Assembly (NCBI GenBank): GCA_002753395.1
Contig: PEAB01000006.1
Location: 1-64,000, forward strand
Source of the DNA: Nitrospirae bacterium MYbinv3
Lineage (GTDB): Bacteria; Nitrospirota; Thermodesulfovibrionia; Thermodesulfovibrionales; Magnetobacteriaceae
Length of the DNA stretch: 64,000 nucleotides
Direction: 5' to 3'
Below, one piece after another: positions 33,078-41,816 of this stretch. The notes under the pieces were generated by a model, which saw only the letters and a list, made by a program, of their open reading frames with translations, had not been told where the DNA came from and did not search any database. The position numbers and the translations under genes were made by a program. How positions within the stretch are numbered: position 1 is the first letter of the stretch; each line of letters starts with the position of its first letter.

Positions 33078-33959
33078 TTATCTATCGTTAATAGGATAGA
33101 CACTGGCAATCCTCCAGTCACCTTCCTCCTTCTCTAATTTAAAACAAACTGTTAAGGACTCCGTAACATCATGATTTCTATAGATATTGTGTTCAATAAA
33201 AAACAACGCTGTTCCGTCAGATAATTTGAACAAACCGATTGCATTTATAGAATAGTCTGAGATCTCGCCTGCTATTTCTGAAAGAGAATTAGATAAATGT
33301 TTCGTTCTATCTCTGCGTACGTGAGTGTTTATAGCCATACGCACATTTTTACTCTTTAAGGCGTTAAAATAACTTGTTATCACTGATGTGATGTTTTCTT
33401 TTTCTTTTTTTGAATTTTCTTCTGCTTCTTGTATCTTCTGTAACTCACCTTTTAGTAATTCATTTTCATCAGTAAGTCTTATGTTATATTGTACTTTGTC
33501 ATCAAGCTGTCTTAGTATATCAGCATATTGAGGCTCCTTCTGCTCTTTTTCCTTTCTTAGACTGATAAGCTCTATGGCTTGTCTTTCTATAAACTCGTTT
33601 GCAATCTTAAGTTCTTCCTTCTTCTTTAAATTAAGTCTAATTGTTGTAAACAGCACAATTAATAAGATAACAATCAAAGCTATACGTTCAGTATTTAAAA
33701 ATAACCTTATAGATTTTTTGGGTTTTTTCACGTCTCCATAGACAGGTACATAATCTAAAGTCTCTGATTGACCGCAATGACGCTGCCCTATAGTCACCCA
33801 ACTATCATATATAAATCCTAACTCACATACTGCGCAAAATACGACCTTATCACCTGGTTCTAAAGGCTCATGTGTAACAGGATCCAAATATCCTTTCTGT
33901 AAATAACTTCTATGTGCTTTCTTATCCAGTGTATGTATGTTCACCTTAATATCTGCCAT
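33078..33959 (-). CDS. Zinc-ribbon / membrane helix / coiled-coil / NTF2-like protein
   Basis: A 293-residue protein, first gene of the TIR locus, with AAGGAGA upstream of its ATG. Residues about 25-70 form a probable metal-binding knuckle (DPVTHEPLEPGDKVVFCAVC, then DSWVTIGQRHCGQSETL), similar in spirit to the RING/zinc-ribbon modules found in bacterial signalling and conflict proteins. A single membrane helix follows (about 92-110, ALIVILLIVLFTTIRL), then a long coiled coil (about 112-190). The C-terminal 100 residues resemble an NTF2/SnoaL-like fold (ITSVITSYFNALKSKNVRMAINTHV ... CFKLEKEEGDWRIASVYPI). It probably anchors the complex at the inner membrane. No family name can be given. Confidence 0.72.
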   Translation of the reverse strand: MADIKVNIHTLDKKAHRSYLQKGYLDPVTHEPLEPGDKVVFCAVCELGFIYDSWVTIGQRHCGQSETLDYVPVYGDVKKPKKSIRLFLNTERIALIVILLIVLFTTIRLNLKKKEELKIANEFIERQAIELISLRKEKEQKEPQYADILRQLDDKVQYNIRLTDENELLKGELQKIQEAEENSKKEKENITSVITSYFNALKSKNVRMAINTHVRRDRTKHLSNSLSEIAGEISDYSINAIGLFKLSDGTALFFIEHNIYRNHDVTESLTVCFKLEKEEGDWRIASVYPINDR

Positions 33960-34312
33960 AAAAAGTTTATCTCCTTAAAACAAAAATCGATTATTCTTCG
34001 AACAGAGATACGGTGTGATACCCAAACCGAGGTAAAATGCTGGATTAAATACGTTAAAAACCCTTAATATTATTAGATTTTGATTGTAACACAAAAGGCA
34101 AAACATTTCAAGAAAAATCGAGGGCGCATAAGAAATTTATGGGAACAAAAACATATTTTAACGGGGTCAAGGGGACTGGTCCCCTTGCGGAGGGGTCTGA
34201 GGGGAGGCAGAGCCTCCCCTTCTTTGACAAAGCGCCCAGCAGAAATAATGAGTTGCAAATTGATCGCAAATGTTATATGATATACCTAAATTTTAGAAAT
34301 ATAGGAGTGTAA
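33960..34312. repeat. Divergent intergenic region with a one-ended family A copy
   Basis: The gap separates the divergent TIR locus and lysA and must hold both promoters; none is obvious. At 34121-34225 is a family A copy with a left end GGGCGCATAAGAA and the palindrome AAGGGGACTGGTCCCCTT, but no right end. The lysA ribosome binding site (TAGGAG) lies near 34300. Confidence 0.65.
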
Positions 34313-35578
34313 GTGCATTATTTTACATATAAAAATAGCCTTTTGTATGCAGAAGAAGTGCCGGTATCAACACTCGTTGAAACTTACGGTACGCCACTTT
34401 ACGTTTATAGTTACAACACACTGTTGAGGCATTTTAAGGCCTACGACGAATCGTTTAAGGACTACCCTCATCTTGTTTGCTTTGCACTAAAGGCTAACTC
34501 CAACGGCGCTATACTTAGGATATTTGGGGAGATGGGCGGAGGGGCAGACATTGTATCAGGCGGTGAGCTATACAGGGCCAGAAAGGCGGGCATCCCACCT
34601 GAGCGTATCGTCTACGCCGGCGTCGGTAAGAAAGACGATGAGATACGGTATGCTCTGTCTGAGGGAATCCTGATGTTCAACGTCGAATCGGAACAGGAGC
34701 TTGCCAATATTGACAGGATAGCCGGTGAGCTTGGAAAGAAGGCTCCAGTAGCGTTGCGGGTTAATCCAGATATAGACCCAGGCACTCATCCATACATATC
34801 AACAGGTCTAAAGCAAAACAAGTTTGGTATCCCCTTTGAGCACGCCCTTGAATCGTATAAGCAGGCCAATAAGCTGAAAAACATCTCAGTGGTAGGTATC
34901 CATAAGCACATAGGTTCGCAGATAATCAGCTTGGCGCCGTTTCTGGATTCACTCAATCGCCTCGTTTCCCTTATAGACTCCCTTAAGGAAGAGGGCATAG
35001 GGGTTAAGTATCTGGATATTGGCGGTGGCCTAGGGATACAGTACCTCGATGAGATTCCGCCGCATCCATCAGAGCTTGCAGAAAAAATTATGCCCATTCT
35101 AAATGGTAGAGATATAACGGTAGTAATGGAGCCTGGCAGGACGCTGGTTGGAAACGCTGGTATCCTCCTTACAAAGGTTCTGTATATCAAGAAAGGGCAT
35201 GACCGGGACTTCATAATCGTAGATGCCGGCATGAACGATCTGGCAAGACCAGCCATGTACGGGGCATACCATCACATCATGCCTGTGTACAAGCGCAAAC
35301 GTAAGCAAGTCTTTGCTGATGTGGTTGGGCCTATCTGTGAGTCGGGTGATTTCCTAGGTAAAGACAGGGAGATTCAGGCCCTGGCGCTGGGTGAATATGC
35401 TGCCATTATGAGCGCTGGAGCCTACGGGTACTCGATGAGCTCTAACTACAACAGCAGACCCAGGGCTGCCGAGGTCCTCGTAAAAGGCTCCGAACACTAC
35501 ATTGTGAGGGAACGAGAATCTTTTGATGACCTGTTAAGACACGAAATCATACCGGATTTTCTCAACGGATCTAAATGA
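34313..35578 (+). CDS. lysA: Diaminopimelate decarboxylase
   Basis: A 421-residue PLP enzyme of fold type III that decarboxylates meso-diaminopimelate to lysine. The PLP lysine is in HLVCFALKANSNGAILR near 60. Also present are HKHIGSQI near 200, the glycine loop YLDIGGGLGIQY near 240, EPGRTLVGNAG near 280, the active-site cysteine in GPICESGDFLG near 345, and the C-terminal GAYGYSMSSNYNSRPRAAEVLV. The start is GTG with TAGGAG upstream. It overlaps dapF by 4 bp (ATGA). Confidence 0.95.
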   Translation: MHYFTYKNSLLYAEEVPVSTLVETYGTPLYVYSYNTLLRHFKAYDESFKDYPHLVCFALKANSNGAILRIFGEMGGGADIVSGGELYRARKAGIPPERIVYAGVGKKDDEIRYALSEGILMFNVESEQELANIDRIAGELGKKAPVALRVNPDIDPGTHPYISTGLKQNKFGIPFEHALESYKQANKLKNISVVGIHKHIGSQIISLAPFLDSLNRLVSLIDSLKEEGIGVKYLDIGGGLGIQYLDEIPPHPSELAEKIMPILNGRDITVVMEPGRTLVGNAGILLTKVLYIKKGHDRDFIIVDAGMNDLARPAMYGAYHHIMPVYKRKRKQVFADVVGPICESGDFLGKDREIQALALGEYAAIMSAGAYGYSMSSNYNSRPRAAEVLVKGSEHYIVRERESFDDLLRHEIIPDFLNGSK

Positions 35579-36429
35579 AGATGGACTTTGTAAAGATGCA
35601 CGGGCTTGGCAATGATTTTATCCTTGTGGACTGTGTGAGGCAGCCTCATTTGCAGGCCATTACTGGTAAACGGTGGCAGACTATGGCCCCAGGGTTATGT
35701 GACAGGCGTTTTGGAATTGGGGCTGACCAGATGCTCTTACTCCTGCCCTCAATGGCAATAACAGACGTTTGTGACCTTCAGATGAGGATATTCAATGCAG
35801 ACGGCTCTGAGGTAGAGATGTGCGGTAACGGTATCAGGGCGCTGGCAAAATATATTTGGGATGAGGGCCTATCGGATAATGACACCTTGTCTATACAGAC
35901 GCTTGCCGGTGTGATAAGACCTCAGCGAACAGGGGAGCTTATATGTGTAGATATGGGTGTCCCCAACTTTGAACCGGACTCCATAGCAGTAAAGGCTTCT
36001 GGCGGTGTGATCGATTACCTGTTGGAGGTCAAGGACAGGGTGTTTGAGATTAACCATGTCTCAATGGGCAACCCCCACACAGTGATCCTAACCCAGGACG
36101 TTGATGACTTTCCTGTGACAGAGTATGGCCCGTTGATTGAAAACCACAAGCTTTTTCCAAAGAGGACTAACGTTGAGTTCATAGAGGTAGTCAACCGTGG
36201 AGAGGTAAAGGTCCGCGTATGGGAGCGAGGCGCTGGCGAGACCCTTGCGTGCGGCACCGGGGCCTGCGCCGTGGCCGTTATAACCAGCATCAAGGGGCTT
36301 ACAGAGAGGTCTGTTGCCATACACTTAAGGGGTGGCCAGCTTCATATCGATTGGGGTGCTGATTCACACGTCTACATGACCGGCCCAGCCACTAAAGTCT
36401 TTGCAGGCTCGATAGAAGTTAATTCGTAA
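35575..36429 (+). CDS. dapF: Diaminopimelate epimerase
   Basis: A 284-residue epimerase that converts LL- to meso-diaminopimelate, the substrate of the upstream lysA product and a peptidoglycan precursor. Both catalytic cysteines are in place: EMCGNGIRALAKY near 82 and TLACGTGACAVAV near 223. FVKMHGLGNDFILVD opens the protein, and VSMGNPHTVIL and ERGAGETLACG are also typical. Gene overlap with lysA indicates translational coupling. Confidence 0.95.
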   Translation: MKMDFVKMHGLGNDFILVDCVRQPHLQAITGKRWQTMAPGLCDRRFGIGADQMLLLLPSMAITDVCDLQMRIFNADGSEVEMCGNGIRALAKYIWDEGLSDNDTLSIQTLAGVIRPQRTGELICVDMGVPNFEPDSIAVKASGGVIDYLLEVKDRVFEINHVSMGNPHTVILTQDVDDFPVTEYGPLIENHKLFPKRTNVEFIEVVNRGEVKVRVWERGAGETLACGTGACAVAVITSIKGLTERSVAIHLRGGQLHIDWGADSHVYMTGPATKVFAGSIEVNS

Positions 36430-36960
36430 TAGACTCTAAAAGAGAGTTCCCTTGCCAATATAGATTAGTAAGGACTCCCTCTAATTCCATATGGTTGCAA
36501 TAAAATGTCTGAACCACGATTTAACGGATTAAGGGATTACCATGATTAATTAGAATCTTGTATCTTCTTTATATTTCATGTCAATTATGCTTTTTAGCTT
36601 TTTGGATACCTGCTTACCCCTGTTCAAGCCAGGGGCAGGCTGTGGAATGACATACTTGTAAAACACCTATTACTGCCATTCCCACGAAAGTGGGAATCCA
36701 TGTCCTGAAACCATAAAATCAATTTACCATGTTTTTTTAAGAAGATACTAAAATCTCTTCCTGTAAATCCTTTAATCTGTGTAATCCTAGTTCAGACAAT
36801 CCCTATTTTATTTAAATCTGACTCAACTATAACTCACAATCTCCGGCAATCTGCACCCACTAAACATTTATGCACGCCAGAAGTATTTTCCTATAATAGG
36901 CAAAATATTCCTCATTGTTCCATTAACCACAACACGTGTTGATAGCGGTCCCCAATATGT
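36430..36960. repeat. Intergenic region with a family C element nested in family D
   Basis: Family D sequence at about 36508-36559 (TCTGAACCACGATTTAACGG...) is interrupted by a family C element (36560-36748, annotated separately) and resumes at about 36750-36800 (TAAATCCTTTAATCTGTG...AGTTCAGACAATC). From 36800 to 36960 no feature is recognised. Confidence 0.75.
36560..36748 (-). mobile_element. Family C MITE-like element nested in a family D repeat
   Basis: The element is 189 bp and runs from GTATCTTCTTTATATTTCATG to CCATGTTTTTTTAAGAAGATAC, with the inverted ends GTATCTTCTT. The second internal hairpin is ATTCCCACGAAAGTGGGAAT. The first has been altered by an extra stretch containing CCCCTGTTCAAGCCAGGGG. 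Flanks TAGAATCTT and TAAAATCTC match at 7 of 9, a possible aged duplication. Confidence 0.75.
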
Positions 36961-36968
36961 TTAGCCCT

Positions 36969-36984
36969 TGGCATGGTAACTGCA
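36969..36984 (+). promoter_or_regulatory. Sigma-54 (RpoN) type promoter of motAB
   Basis: TGGCATGGTAACTGCA agrees with the consensus TGGCACRNNNNTTGCW at all but two defined positions. The invariant GG and GC doublets are at the exact -24/-12 spacing. It lies 51 bp upstream of the motA start on the coding strand. Flagellar genes are often RpoN-dependent, which makes the match credible. Confidence 0.65.
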
Positions 36985-37035
36985 AGCATAAAGTAGGCTA
37001 AATACATAATTTAATTATATTAGGGAGGTACAAAG

Positions 37036-37842
37036 ATGAAAGCAGCAAGGTTATTGACAGGAGTTTTGATGGTAGCGATACTGACGGTAGTGTTGGTTTC
37101 GCTGTTTAAGGGCATGGGGTTAAACATGTTACTCAACGTCGACGCATTCGTGATTGTTATTGGTGGCACGTTTGTTGGCACTCTAATAGGGTTTCCGATG
37201 CGGAGGATTAAATCAACGGCGGTTAATGTGATTAACTCATTTATGGAAAAAAGCGACAAGGACTACATCATAAGGGAGATCCAGGAGTGTGCGCTTATAA
37301 ACCGTGACTCTGGCTTACGTATTCTTGAGGATAAGGTTATAGAGATCAAGGACGATTTCTTGAGGTTAGGTATGAACCTAGTAGTAAACAGCTATAGCGA
37401 CAATGCCATCAGAGATATAATGGAACGGGAGATGACCAATAAACTGTTGAACTTTAGCTCTAGTCAAAACGTTCTAAAGACCATAGCCTCTTTAACACCG
37501 TCTTTAGGTCTGGCAGGTACAGTAATAAGCCTTATTAAGATGTTTAAGAGCATGAACTCAGTTGAGGCCCTAGCCCCTATGATGGCCGTTGCATTGATGT
37601 CGACGTTTTATGGAGTAATTGCTGCAAACCTTATTGCAATACCGCTTTGTGCAAAGCTCAAGGAAAAGTCAATAACGACTGAGGCCAATCTGTCGTTGAT
37701 CATTGCCGGTACTATATGTGTCAATAACCTGGAGCATCCCACAAAGATAGAAGAAAAGTTAAGACAGTATGACGACGCTGAAGAGACCATAGGCTTTAAG
37801 GGTGAATTAAGGACGGCTCCGGCAAGTGGTTATCTAAGGTAA
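37036..37842 (+). CDS. motA: Flagellar motor stator protein MotA
   Basis: A 268-residue MotA/TolQ/ExbB proton-channel family protein, paired with MotB to form the stator that turns ion flow into flagellar torque. Membrane helices lie at about 8-26 and 32-52 (VDAFVIVIGGTFVGTLIGFP), then a cytoplasmic domain, then helices near 150-175 (LTPSLGLAGTVISLIKMF) and 182-205 (MAVALMSTFYGVIAANLIAIPL). The ATG has GGGAGG upstream. motB follows after 23 bp. No other flagellar gene is in the window. Confidence 0.9.
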   Translation: MKAARLLTGVLMVAILTVVLVSLFKGMGLNMLLNVDAFVIVIGGTFVGTLIGFPMRRIKSTAVNVINSFMEKSDKDYIIREIQECALINRDSGLRILEDKVIEIKDDFLRLGMNLVVNSYSDNAIRDIMEREMTNKLLNFSSSQNVLKTIASLTPSLGLAGTVISLIKMFKSMNSVEALAPMMAVALMSTFYGVIAANLIAIPLCAKLKEKSITTEANLSLIIAGTICVNNLEHPTKIEEKLRQYDDAEETIGFKGELRTAPASGYLR

Positions 37843-37865
37843 ACGGTCTTGAATAGACAATAAGG

Positions 37866-38666
37866 ATGGATGGGATGAAAAATAGAGACAACGAAAAGAA
37901 CGAAAATACAAAAGGCTCCATGAGAACGTACTACTCAAGGCTATTAGAAAGGTCAGGCTCTTCCTCGGAAGACAACCTTTGGCTCTTTACAATGACTGAC
38001 GTAATGTCGCTGCTGCTTGTGTGCTTTGTGATGTTTTTTATAATAACCAATAACAAGAACAAGGCCGCTGTGCAGCAGGAGACAAAGGCCCACAAGGCCG
38101 TTGTGGTTGAGACAAAGAAAGAGGCTATGGATAGAGATATTAGGGTTAAGGATGCTGTTCTTCCGGCAGAGGACGTAACAATCGATCTGAAGATGGACAT
38201 GCCTGTTGAAAAGACAGAGGTTGCAATAACCGGTGAGTTAGCCTCGCTCATCAGGGAACTCAATCTACAGGACGACGTTACCGTTGTGGCCATGAACAAG
38301 GACGTTGTGATAACAATGAAGGAAAAGGTCAGTTTTGACCCTGGCATGACCAAGGTTATTGCCACTTCAATGCCTATTCTGGATAACATAGCCGGTATTA
38401 TTAACAGGTATCCCAGGTTTATGGTTGAGATTGACGGGCACACTGATAACTTGCCAATAAACACCGTAATGTACCCCTCAAACTGGGAGCTGTCTGCGGC
38501 AAGGGCCACAAGCGTGCTTAAATACTTCGTAAACAAGCACGGTATAGAGTCTTCGAGGTTTTATGTAAAGGGTAATGCCGATAGTAGACCCCTAGTCGCC
38601 AATGACACCCCTGATCACAGGACACAAAACAGAAGAGTAGAGATCAGACTCAAAGAGATATCGTAA
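37866..38666 (+). CDS. motB: Flagellar motor stator protein MotB (OmpA domain)
   Basis: A 266-residue MotB. The single membrane helix (about 38-60) reads LWLFTMTDVMSLLLVCFVMFF, with the essential proton-carrying aspartate in MTDVMS. A periplasmic linker leads to an OmpA-type peptidoglycan-binding domain (about 150-266) with MVEIDGHTDNLPI, NWELSAARATSVLKYF and NRRVEIRL. A second in-frame ATG three codons downstream (37875) is equally possible. Both MotA and MotB have what is needed for a working stator. Confidence 0.92.
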   Translation: MDGMKNRDNEKNENTKGSMRTYYSRLLERSGSSSEDNLWLFTMTDVMSLLLVCFVMFFIITNNKNKAAVQQETKAHKAVVVETKKEAMDRDIRVKDAVLPAEDVTIDLKMDMPVEKTEVAITGELASLIRELNLQDDVTVVAMNKDVVITMKEKVSFDPGMTKVIATSMPILDNIAGIINRYPRFMVEIDGHTDNLPINTVMYPSNWELSAARATSVLKYFVNKHGIESSRFYVKGNADSRPLVANDTPDHRTQNRRVEIRLKEIS

Positions 38667-39002
38667 TAATATTTAAATTGATGTAAAAAATAGGGAGGCC
38701 TATCGACCATAGGAAGCGACTTTATCAATCCTGCCTTCCCCTTTACCAACCTACAAGGGGACTCGTCCCCTTGAACCCATTATATCGCATGTTTATACAC
38801 AATGTTTCGATCGTAACTGAAACTATTACAATTTTTTAAACCCTTGTTGACCACAAATATGATATAATCAGGATTAGAAACACTAAAAGCTATGGATAGT
38901 TAGTTGCTAGAAAGGAGATGTAAATAACATCCATAAGATGTTATATAACGGCATAGAACTATTGTATTGCTAATCATATGGACAGGGGAATGAGGTCTAA
39001 CG
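38667..39002. repeat. Repeat mosaic: core, 'GGAAGCG' arm and family E end
   Basis: About 38690-38745 holds the arm GGGAGGCCTATCGACCATAGGAAGCG, also seen near 5935, 43790 and 55575. About 38750-38785 is the core (ACAAGGGGACTCGTCCCCTTGAACCC). About 38786-38835 is an inverted family E end (ATCGCATGTTTATACACAATGTTTCGATCG). Nothing is recognised from 38840 to 39002 apart from the ribosome-binding region of the next gene. Confidence 0.65.
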
Positions 39003-39308
39003 ATGTCTAAGACGATTGAATTGTACAACAAGCTAAAGGACAGAATCGGTGAAGAAGGGACGGTGGCCATCATTGAGGCTTTTGACGAGGTGGTTGAAGG
39101 GGCTAAGTCTGAAGCAGTTACAAAAGACTATTTTGAAAGAAGCCTTACAGAGGAAATCGGTAAGCTCAATGCTCGCATCACGGACATTGAAAGCAGGATA
39201 CATGTGGAATTTGAAAGGTTTAAATCTGAAAACATCAAGTGGACTTTCCTGTTTTGGATAGGGCAGTTGGCTGCGATGGCCGCCTTGTTCAAGTTCTTTG
39301 GGAAATAA
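39003..39308 (+). CDS. Small coiled-coil protein with C-terminal membrane anchor
   Basis: A 101-residue protein resembling the DUF1640/CCDC90-like group: helical N-terminus (ELYNKLKDRIGEEGTVAIIEAFDEV), a coiled coil about 35-72 (SLTEEIGKLNARITDIESRIHVEFERFK) and a final membrane helix (IKWTFLFWIGQLAAMAALFKFF). Such proteins occur in many copies in repeat-rich bacterial genomes; the function is unknown. It stands between repeats and the GGDEF gene and is probably transcribed alone. Confidence 0.7.
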   Translation: MSKTIELYNKLKDRIGEEGTVAIIEAFDEVVEGAKSEAVTKDYFERSLTEEIGKLNARITDIESRIHVEFERFKSENIKWTFLFWIGQLAAMAALFKFFGK

Positions 39309-39404
39309 TGCTTAATAAACACACTATAATAATACTGTCCACAGCCTTTATTTTGGCTATAGTTGATCACAAGTATTTTTTGCCGTGAAGGTTCGTTATT
39401 ATAT

Positions 39405-41636
39405 ATGGAAAAAGTAGTTTTACTTGATAATATAATCAACTCTTCTATAGACATTGCAATCGCTGCCACCGATTTGCAGTTTGTTATTATCTACTGTAAT
39501 AAAGTAGGCAAGGAGCTCTTTGGGTATGGGGCAGACGAGATTGTTGGTAAAACAGTTATGGATATACATGCTAGCAGAGAGGTTGACCAGACATGGTTTG
39601 AAGCCGGGATAAAGGCTGTCAAGGCAGCTGGGTCTTTCACGTATGCCTATAAACAGGTACGAGGTAAGAAGATAAAGTATATAGAGTCTAAGATATCGGG
39701 CATATTGAACAATAACAATGAACTGATGGGTTATGTCATGGCATCTAAGGACGTAACCGAGGGCAGGATGGTAGAGCTGGCCTTACGTCGTCACGTAGAG
39801 ATAGACAGGCTCAAGGCCGAGATTTCGACTAAGTTCATAAGGGTAACAGCAAGTGAACTCTTTAACGAAATTGACATGACTATAGAACGGATGGGGAGAT
39901 TCCTTTCAGTTGATAGGAGCTGCGTGTTTATAAATGAAAATAAGAGTGGCGGAATATCATATATATACGAATGGTGTGCGCATGGTGTTAAACCCGGCCT
40001 TGAGTTTGTAAAAAAGATGACTCGCAAAAGATTTCCTTGGTTCATGGGGATGCTCAAAAAAGGTGAGTTGTTTTCGTTTAGCTCTATAAACCAGGTGTCT
40101 TCTGAGACGGAGAGGGCTGAACTAATGCTAATGAACGTTAAGTCGATGATAGTCATTCCGATGGTTTATGACCACGAGACTGCTGGTTTTTTGTGGTTTG
40201 TTACAACAAATGAAGAGCGTGCGTGGAGTGAAGAGGACATCATGCTTGTAAAAATGGCTGGAGACATTTTTGTCAACGCCCTTGTGAGAAACGAGACACA
40301 ACAACGCCTTGAACAGTTGGCACACTTTGACCCGCTGACTAATATCCCTAACCGCATGTTGTTTAACGACCGCCTGACTCAGGCCATGGAACAATCGCTA
40401 CGCAGCAATAGGAAACTAGCCCTATTGTTTCTTGACCTTGACAGGTTTAAGATGATAAACGACACATTAGGGCATGACGTTGGCGACCTGCTGCTTAAGG
40501 AGACGGCAGCGCGTCTTAACACATGCGTACGCAAGTCTGATACCGTTGCCCGCATGGGTGGGGATGAGTTTGCTGTTATAATTACAAATGTCGCTAGCAA
40601 CGTCTCGGTGGCCAACGTGGCAAAAAAGATAATTAATTCACTGTCCAGCCCGTTTTATCTGCATGGACACGAGTGTTCAATCGGTGTCAGCATTGGGATC
40701 AGCATGTTTCCATCAGACTCAAACGATACTGTAACGCTGCTTAAGTACGCTGACATAGCAATGTATCAGGTCAAATCACAGGGTAGAAACAGTTACCGGT
40801 TCTACTCCCCAAGTATGAACGAAAAGGCATTAAGACGGCTTAAGATAGAGACCCTTATGCGTAAGACCATTGACAGGAGCGGTTTTCAAGTGCTGTATCA
40901 ACCTCAGGTTGACATATACACGGGACAATTGAAGGGCATGGAAGGGATCTTAAGATGGCACACGTATGAGATGGGCGACATATCCCCCTCGGAGTTTATC
41001 CCCGTGGCCGAGGAGGCCGGTCTTATTATCCCTATCGGAGCCTGGATGCTCAAAGAGATCTGCCGGCAGAGTATGATATGGGTAGATGAGGGCTTTAACC
41101 ACCTGAACATGGCCGTAAAGATCCTGAGCAGCCAGTTTAAACACAAACAGTTGCAGGATATAATCAATACGATTATAAAAGAAACCGCCTTTAATCCTAT
41201 ATATCTAGAGCTCGAACTAACTGAAAGCACGTTGATGCAAGACATTGATGAGGCCGTTAAGGTGCTTTGGAATCTTAAGAGTGAGGGGTTTCATATAACC
41301 GTTGACAACTTCGGCACTGGACACTCTTGCCTGAGCTACATCAAGCTCTTTCCAATAGATACACTAAAAATAGACAAGGTGCTGATACACAGGATAGCCA
41401 CTGACGCAGATTACTCAGCAGTAGCACGGGCTATTATAGCCTTTGCCCACACCCTTGGTCTAAAGGTTATCGCTGACGGGGTAGAGACCTTGGACCAGCT
41501 CGAATTCCTCCGCTCTGTCAGCTGTAACGAGGTACAGGGGCCGCTGTTTAGCCCCCCAATGCCTGCTGAAGCCATAACTCAAATACTCATGGAGGAAAAG
41601 CACTTCAGCGTTTATAATAGAAAGGTATCATCTTAA
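39405..41636 (+). CDS. PAS-GAF-GGDEF protein with degenerate EAL domain
   Basis: Starting at MEKVVLLDNI gives 743 residues. Order: PAS about 5-115, GAF-like about 150-300, GGDEF about 305-475 and EAL about 480-735. The GGDEF site is intact (MGGDEFAV), so synthesis of cyclic di-GMP is expected. The EAL domain departs from active enzymes: EGI instead of EAL, AVKILSSQF where AVNLSxxQF carries a metal-binding asparagine, and VDNFGTG where DDFGTG carries the second aspartate. ELTES, KID and ADGVET are kept or near. It is more likely a cyclic di-GMP binding or regulatory domain than a phosphodiesterase. The last codons (VSS, stop) lie in a family C element end. Confidence 0.88.
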   Translation: MEKVVLLDNIINSSIDIAIAATDLQFVIIYCNKVGKELFGYGADEIVGKTVMDIHASREVDQTWFEAGIKAVKAAGSFTYAYKQVRGKKIKYIESKISGILNNNNELMGYVMASKDVTEGRMVELALRRHVEIDRLKAEISTKFIRVTASELFNEIDMTIERMGRFLSVDRSCVFINENKSGGISYIYEWCAHGVKPGLEFVKKMTRKRFPWFMGMLKKGELFSFSSINQVSSETERAELMLMNVKSMIVIPMVYDHETAGFLWFVTTNEERAWSEEDIMLVKMAGDIFVNALVRNETQQRLEQLAHFDPLTNIPNRMLFNDRLTQAMEQSLRSNRKLALLFLDLDRFKMINDTLGHDVGDLLLKETAARLNTCVRKSDTVARMGGDEFAVIITNVASNVSVANVAKKIINSLSSPFYLHGHECSIGVSIGISMFPSDSNDTVTLLKYADIAMYQVKSQGRNSYRFYSPSMNEKALRRLKIETLMRKTIDRSGFQVLYQPQVDIYTGQLKGMEGILRWHTYEMGDISPSEFIPVAEEAGLIIPIGAWMLKEICRQSMIWVDEGFNHLNMAVKILSSQFKHKQLQDIINTIIKETAFNPIYLELELTESTLMQDIDEAVKVLWNLKSEGFHITVDNFGTGHSCLSYIKLFPIDTLKIDKVLIHRIATDADYSAVARAIIAFAHTLGLKVIADGVETLDQLEFLRSVSCNEVQGPLFSPPMPAEAITQILMEEKHFSVYNRKVSS

Positions 41637-41791
41637 GAAAGCATGGTAAGTTTATTTTTATGGTTTCAAAACATGGATTCCCACTTTCGTGGGAATGAGT
41701 GTAATAGGTGTTTTCCAAGCATGTCATTCCTGTGTAAGTAGGAATACAGAAAGCTTAAAAGCATAATTACCATGAAATATAAAGAAGATAC
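41625..41791 (+). mobile_element. Family C MITE-like element overlapping a gene's stop codon
   Basis: The element is 167 bp, from GTATCATCTTAAG to ATATAAAGAAGATAC, in the opposite orientation to the copy at 30171. Internal hairpins are ATTCCCACTTTCGTGGGAAT and a decayed ATTCCTGTGTAAGTAGGAAT. Flanks ATAGAAAG and ATAAAAAG match at 7 of 8. Its first bases provide the final codons and stop of the GGDEF-EAL gene. Confidence 0.8.
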
Positions 41792-41816
41792 ATAAAAAGG
41801 TCATACAGTAAAACAA

